Shown in pieces: positions 5,427 through 8,038 of a DNA stretch of 8,038 bases. How positions within the stretch are numbered: the stretch's first letter is position 1; each line of letters starts with the position of its first letter. A program made the translations under genes and the position numbers. The stretch comes from Muribaculaceae bacterium. Its GTDB lineage: Bacteria > Pseudomonadota > Alphaproteobacteria > Rs-D84. The stretch lies in contig JAMPEH010000092.1 in the NCBI GenBank assembly GCA_023665245.1, positions 1 to 8,038 on the forward strand, written 5' to 3'. Below the pieces are notes generated by a model. The model ran no database searches. It had not been told where the DNA came from and saw nothing but the letters and a program-made list of their open reading frames with translations.

Positions 5427-5786
5427 ATGAAAGGTTTGGTACACGCAACGATGGCAGACAAGAACACAAACGGTTACGATGATGAGGAAATGACAGTCGA
5501 GCTCGAGCTTGAGGATGGACAGACTGTCAACTGCGCGATCATCACAATCCTGACTGTTGATAAAAAAGACTACATTGCCCTGCTCCCGCTTGATGAGGAC
5601 GGAAACAACGATGACGGTGAAGTATGGTTCTATCAATATGAAGAGGACGAAAATGATCCTGACGCGGAACCCAAACTGACCTACATCGACGATGACGAAG
5701 AGTACGACAATGTCTCAGACGCTTTTGACGAATACCTTGACAATGTCGAGTTTGATGAGATCGTCGATGAAAAAAATGAAGAATAA
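5427..5786 (+). CDS. DUF1292 family acidic protein
   Basis: This is a 119-residue, strongly acidic cytoplasmic protein of the DUF1292 (UPF0473, YrzB-like) family, which has no established function that I know of. The family core is visible as MTVELELEDGQTVNCAII, then DYIALLPLDED and a VWFYQYEE strand. An Asp/Glu-rich C-terminal half follows, with the typical ending VSDAFDEYLDNVEFDEIVDE. The start is uncertain. ATG 5427 gives the longest frame but has no ribosome site, while ATG 5451 (MADKNTNGYDDEE, 111 residues) begins more like relatives and has only a distant AAAGG (about 16 nt). A short or leaderless transcript from the TATAAT at 5412 is possible. The next gene, DUF2225, starts 18 bp downstream on the same strand, so the two are probably cotranscribed. 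A large dyad directly upstream suggests repression. Confidence 0.8.
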   Translation: MKGLVHATMADKNTNGYDDEEMTVELELEDGQTVNCAIITILTVDKKDYIALLPLDEDGNNDDGEVWFYQYEEDENDPDAEPKLTYIDDDEEYDNVSDAFDEYLDNVEFDEIVDEKNEE

Positions 5787-5804
5787 ATAGGGGGAATCAA
5801 TACC

Positions 5805-6530
5805 ATGGAAACAAATGAAAAAACGTTACTCATAGACAAGAGGTACACCTGTCCGGTCTGCGACAAGCAGATCCGCGCCAAGGCTGTGAAATCCAACACA
5901 GCGCGCTTTGTCGACACCAAGGCTGACCTGAGACCGATCTACAGCAATATCAATATCACGAAATACGAAGCTGTATGCTGTCCTAACTGTGGGTATGCTG
6001 CCCTAACCCAATATTTCAGCAACATAACAGCGACACAGTGCAATATCATTCACGACAAGATACAGTCCAACTACAAATCACACGAGGAAGTACCCTGCGA
6101 TTTCTACACGACAGAGGTTGCCATCAGCCGCATGAAGATGGCACTGTTGTGCACAGTCACAAAAGGAGCCAAGGACAGCGAGATCGGATGCGTTCTCCTC
6201 AAAATAAGCTGGTTATATCAGGCCATGGCCGAGGAAGTTTCCGAGGATGAAGCCAAAAAAGAGCTCTATCTCAAGGAGGCAGAAAATGCGGCGCTGAAAT
6301 GTTTTGACCATCTCTCCAAGGCTCGTACGCATGAGAATTACCCCATTGCTGGCATGAACGAAACCACCCTCGATTATCTGCTGTCCTATCTGGCATACAA
6401 AAAGGGTGACTATCAGCTCGCAATGCAGTATTTATCCGGTGTTGTGTCCAACCGGAGCACCAGCCCGCGGCTCAAGGACAAGGCCATTGACCTCAAGGAT
6501 CTGATCAACAGCGCTAAAGGGGAGTCATAA
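5805..6530 (+). CDS. DUF2225 family protein
   Basis: This 241-residue protein belongs to the DUF2225 family, common in Clostridia and Bacilli, with no proven function. The N-terminal part is a zinc-ribbon-like unit with CPVC (16-19) and CCPNCGY (58-64), between which lies a conserved-looking RFVDTKADLRPIYSNIN stretch. The C-terminal two thirds are alpha-helical, with two TPR-like helix pairs (about 125-175 and 200-235, including YLLSYLAYKKGDYQLAMQYL), suggesting a protein-interaction surface. No signal peptide or membrane segment is visible. AGGGGGA lies about 9 nt before the ATG. It follows DUF1292 by 18 bp and is likely cotranscribed. Its last 17 bp overlap the 3' end of the opposing helicase gene, and a hairpin inside that gene (6550-6569) may end its transcript. 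Confidence 0.85.
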   Translation: METNEKTLLIDKRYTCPVCDKQIRAKAVKSNTARFVDTKADLRPIYSNINITKYEAVCCPNCGYAALTQYFSNITATQCNIIHDKIQSNYKSHEEVPCDFYTTEVAISRMKMALLCTVTKGAKDSEIGCVLLKISWLYQAMAEEVSEDEAKKELYLKEAENAALKCFDHLSKARTHENYPIAGMNETTLDYLLSYLAYKKGDYQLAMQYLSGVVSNRSTSPRLKDKAIDLKDLINSAKGES

Positions 6531-8038
6531 TCTCATCAAGAAAACGGGAAGGCAGGAGGTTTCCTGCCTCCTTTTCCTGTATATAGAATATGAAAAGATG
6601 CTCCTTTGCCCGCGTCATCGCCACATAGAACATCCTGCGCTCCTCCTCGAGCTCACTGTCACTGACCGCCTTTTTGTGCGGAATGACACCCTCGTTCACA
6701 TCGGGAAGTACCACCACTTTCCACTCCAGTCCCTTGGAGGCATGCATTGTCACCATGCTGACCGCGTCCGTGTCCGACTGCTTCTGCCTGCTCTCCTGCC
6801 GCGCAATCTCCTGCAATATTGCATCATAATTCTGTATCTGTTCCAGCCACTCCGGAATCGTCTCAAAGCCCTTTGCAAGCTGCATCAATTCATCCAACTC
6901 CTCGACGTCCTTTGACAGATCCCTGCCCTGCTCCGCCGCCTGTTTCTTCAGAAACGTATCGTATCCCACGCCCTTGCGGATGTAATTGACCGCGGAAAAA
7001 GGGTTCAGTTGCCGGATAAAATGCAAATGATCATACAGATCAACGATATTCTGTATGACATATCCCGTCGACCGGTTGTTTTCTATCAACTCCCGCATCG
7101 GAAAAGGCTTTCGCGGCACAGTAATCCTCTTGATGTACCGCACCGGCTTGTTCATGATGCGCAGGAAATCATCAACGCTGTCCTCGTTCATGGCGTACCG
7201 CATGTAGGCGACGATATCCTTCGCCACAGCGCTGTCATAGATGTTCTTGGGCTTCTCCTTCATCGTAAAAGGAATCCCCTCCCTCATTAACCGGTCCGCC
7301 GTGTAAACCGTGTGGTTGTTCGTGCGGTATAGAATGGCGATATCGCTGTATCTGGCTCCGGGCTGCGTCATATACTGTCTGATCAGCTGCGCGATATTCT
7401 CTGCCTGTTTCAGTTTGGAGTGAAAAGAATAAATCTTCACGCCGCCGAGCTCTTGGTTCTGCGTCCTGACTTTCTTTGCGAAACGCGTCTTGTTGTGGGC
7501 AATCAGTTTCCCGGCCACATCGACGATATCCTTCTTACTCCTGTAATTCACATCGAGGAGCACCTGTCTCGCATTCGGATAGTCCTTCGTAAAATTCAGC
7601 ATAATCTCTGGCCTCGAGCCGCGAAAACCGTAGATGGACTGGTCGTCGTCACCCACGATAAACAGATTGTTCTGCGGTGCCGCAAGCAGTCTGACCACCT
7701 CATACTGCAGGGGACATATGTCCTGAAATTCATCGACAAGGATGTACTGAAAGCGCTCCTGCCACGCTTTCAGCGTATCCGGCCGGGAGACGAGCAAGTC
7801 ACGGCACAGGAGCACCATATCGTCGAAATCAATCAGTTTATTGCGGTTCATCTCCTGCTTATAGATTTGAAAAATGTATTCAAACTCCGCCTGTGACACG
7901 GTGGTGCTCTTGATTTCCTGCGGTGAGATTCCGTTATTTTTCACGGTGCTGATCTCCGACAGGAGCCGCTGCAGTGTATCAGCGCTGTCGTCAATCTGGG
8001 ACTGCGACTTGATTTCCTCCGGCATCTCGCTGATGATC
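6514..8038 (-). CDS. UvrD/PcrA-family ATP-dependent DNA helicase (N-terminus beyond window)
   Basis: This is a superfamily 1A 3'-5' DNA helicase, visible from the region after motif I to the C-terminus. The frame stays open to the right edge, so the start and the Walker A (motif I) segment lie outside; the first ATG seen, at 8025, is internal. Counting from that Met, conserved motifs are DFDDM (66-70), motif II VDEFQD (97-102), motif III GDDDQSIYGFRG (125-136), motif IV NYRS (160-163), motif V TMHASKGLEW (426-435) and motif VI FYVAMTRAKEHL (466-477). All key ATPase residues in view are intact, and it ends soon after motif VI without the long C-terminal tail of PcrA. It resembles the shorter UvrD-like paralogs of Clostridia more than PcrA or AddA. 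It may act in repair or in removing proteins from DNA. It is convergent with DUF2225 and overlaps it by 17 bp. Confidence 0.9.
   Translation of the reverse strand, partial: IISEMPEEIKSQSQIDDSADTLQRLLSEISTVKNNGISPQEIKSTTVSQAEFEYIFQIYKQEMNRNKLIDFDDMVLLCRDLLVSRPDTLKAWQERFQYILVDEFQDICPLQYEVVRLLAAPQNNLFIVGDDDQSIYGFRGSRPEIMLNFTKDYPNARQVLLDVNYRSKKDIVDVAGKLIAHNKTRFAKKVRTQNQELGGVKIYSFHSKLKQAENIAQLIRQYMTQPGARYSDIAILYRTNNHTVYTADRLMREGIPFTMKEKPKNIYDSAVAKDIVAYMRYAMNEDSVDDFLRIMNKPVRYIKRITVPRKPFPMRELIENNRSTGYVIQNIVDLYDHLHFIRQLNPFSAVNYIRKGVGYDTFLKKQAAEQGRDLSKDVEELDELMQLAKGFETIPEWLEQIQNYDAILQEIARQESRQKQSDTDAVSMVTMHASKGLEWKVVVLPDVNEGVIPHKKAVSDSELEEERRMFYVAMTRAKEHLFIFYIQEKEAGNLLPSRFLDEIMTPL
6550..6575 (+). terminator. 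Possible terminator of the DUF1292-DUF2225 pair, inside the helicase gene
   Basis: AGGCAGG (6550-6556) and CCTGCCT (6563-6569) form a 7-bp GC-rich stem with a 6-base loop, followed by CCTTTT. It starts 20 bp after the DUF2225 stop codon but lies inside the 3' coding end of the opposing helicase gene. The T tract is short, so termination may be weak. Confidence 0.35.

Noticed and set aside
7420..7896. Plus-strand open frame of 158 codons
   Set aside because: It is antisense to helicase motifs II to IV, which are clearly coding on the minus strand.

Overview
The window looks like a chromosomal segment of a Gram-positive anaerobe of the class Clostridia, most likely Lachnospiraceae. This rests on the gene families present: a stand-alone methionine-synthase activation-domain protein, DUF5662, DUF1292 and DUF2225 proteins, a small Cys-rich protein and a PcrA/UvrD-type helicase. 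Clear AGGAG-like ribosome sites and moderate base composition agree with this. The assignment is inference from families, not from a marker gene.

Layout. Positions 1-530 are AT-rich and gene-poor. They hold the start of an AlbA_2 (Schlafen-like) gene closed by an in-frame stop, plus short uncharacterised ORFs that look like remnants. All genes from 527 to 5078 lie on the minus strand. Read in transcription order (right to left), a sirtuin-like protein (5078-4332), a glycogen-debranching-like GH13 protein (4306-2333), a DUF5662 protein (2326-1775) and a Cys-rich 84-residue protein (1705-1451) follow each other closely and probably form one transcription unit. It would start at a good TTGACA-type promoter near 5196-5225 and end at a strong hairpin at 1409-1433. 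After that hairpin comes the B12-dependent methionine synthase activation protein (1213-527), whose translation start sits in a 33-bp tandem repeat.

A 348-bp divergent intergenic region (5079-5426) separates this block from a plus-strand pair, DUF1292 (5427-5786) and DUF2225 (5805-6530). It carries a structured leader for the left operon, a 12-bp inverted repeat with one arm near each promoter zone, and a 38-bp near-perfect dyad just before the DUF1292 start. The DUF2225 gene meets a UvrD-family helicase gene tail to tail with a 17-bp overlap. The helicase runs off the right edge without its N-terminal Walker A part.

The most unusual content is the left operon. Its sirtuin-like and GH13-like proteins both keep recognisable folds but lack central catalytic residues. 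The sirtuin has Asn where the catalytic His should be. The GH13 protein has Lys at the nucleophile Asp position and Asn-Tyr in place of the His-Asp of region IV. Two pseudoenzymes side by side with a DUF5662 protein suggest a sensing, binding or scaffold function, possibly linked to glycogen or NAD state. That function is inferred and nothing in the sequence proves it.
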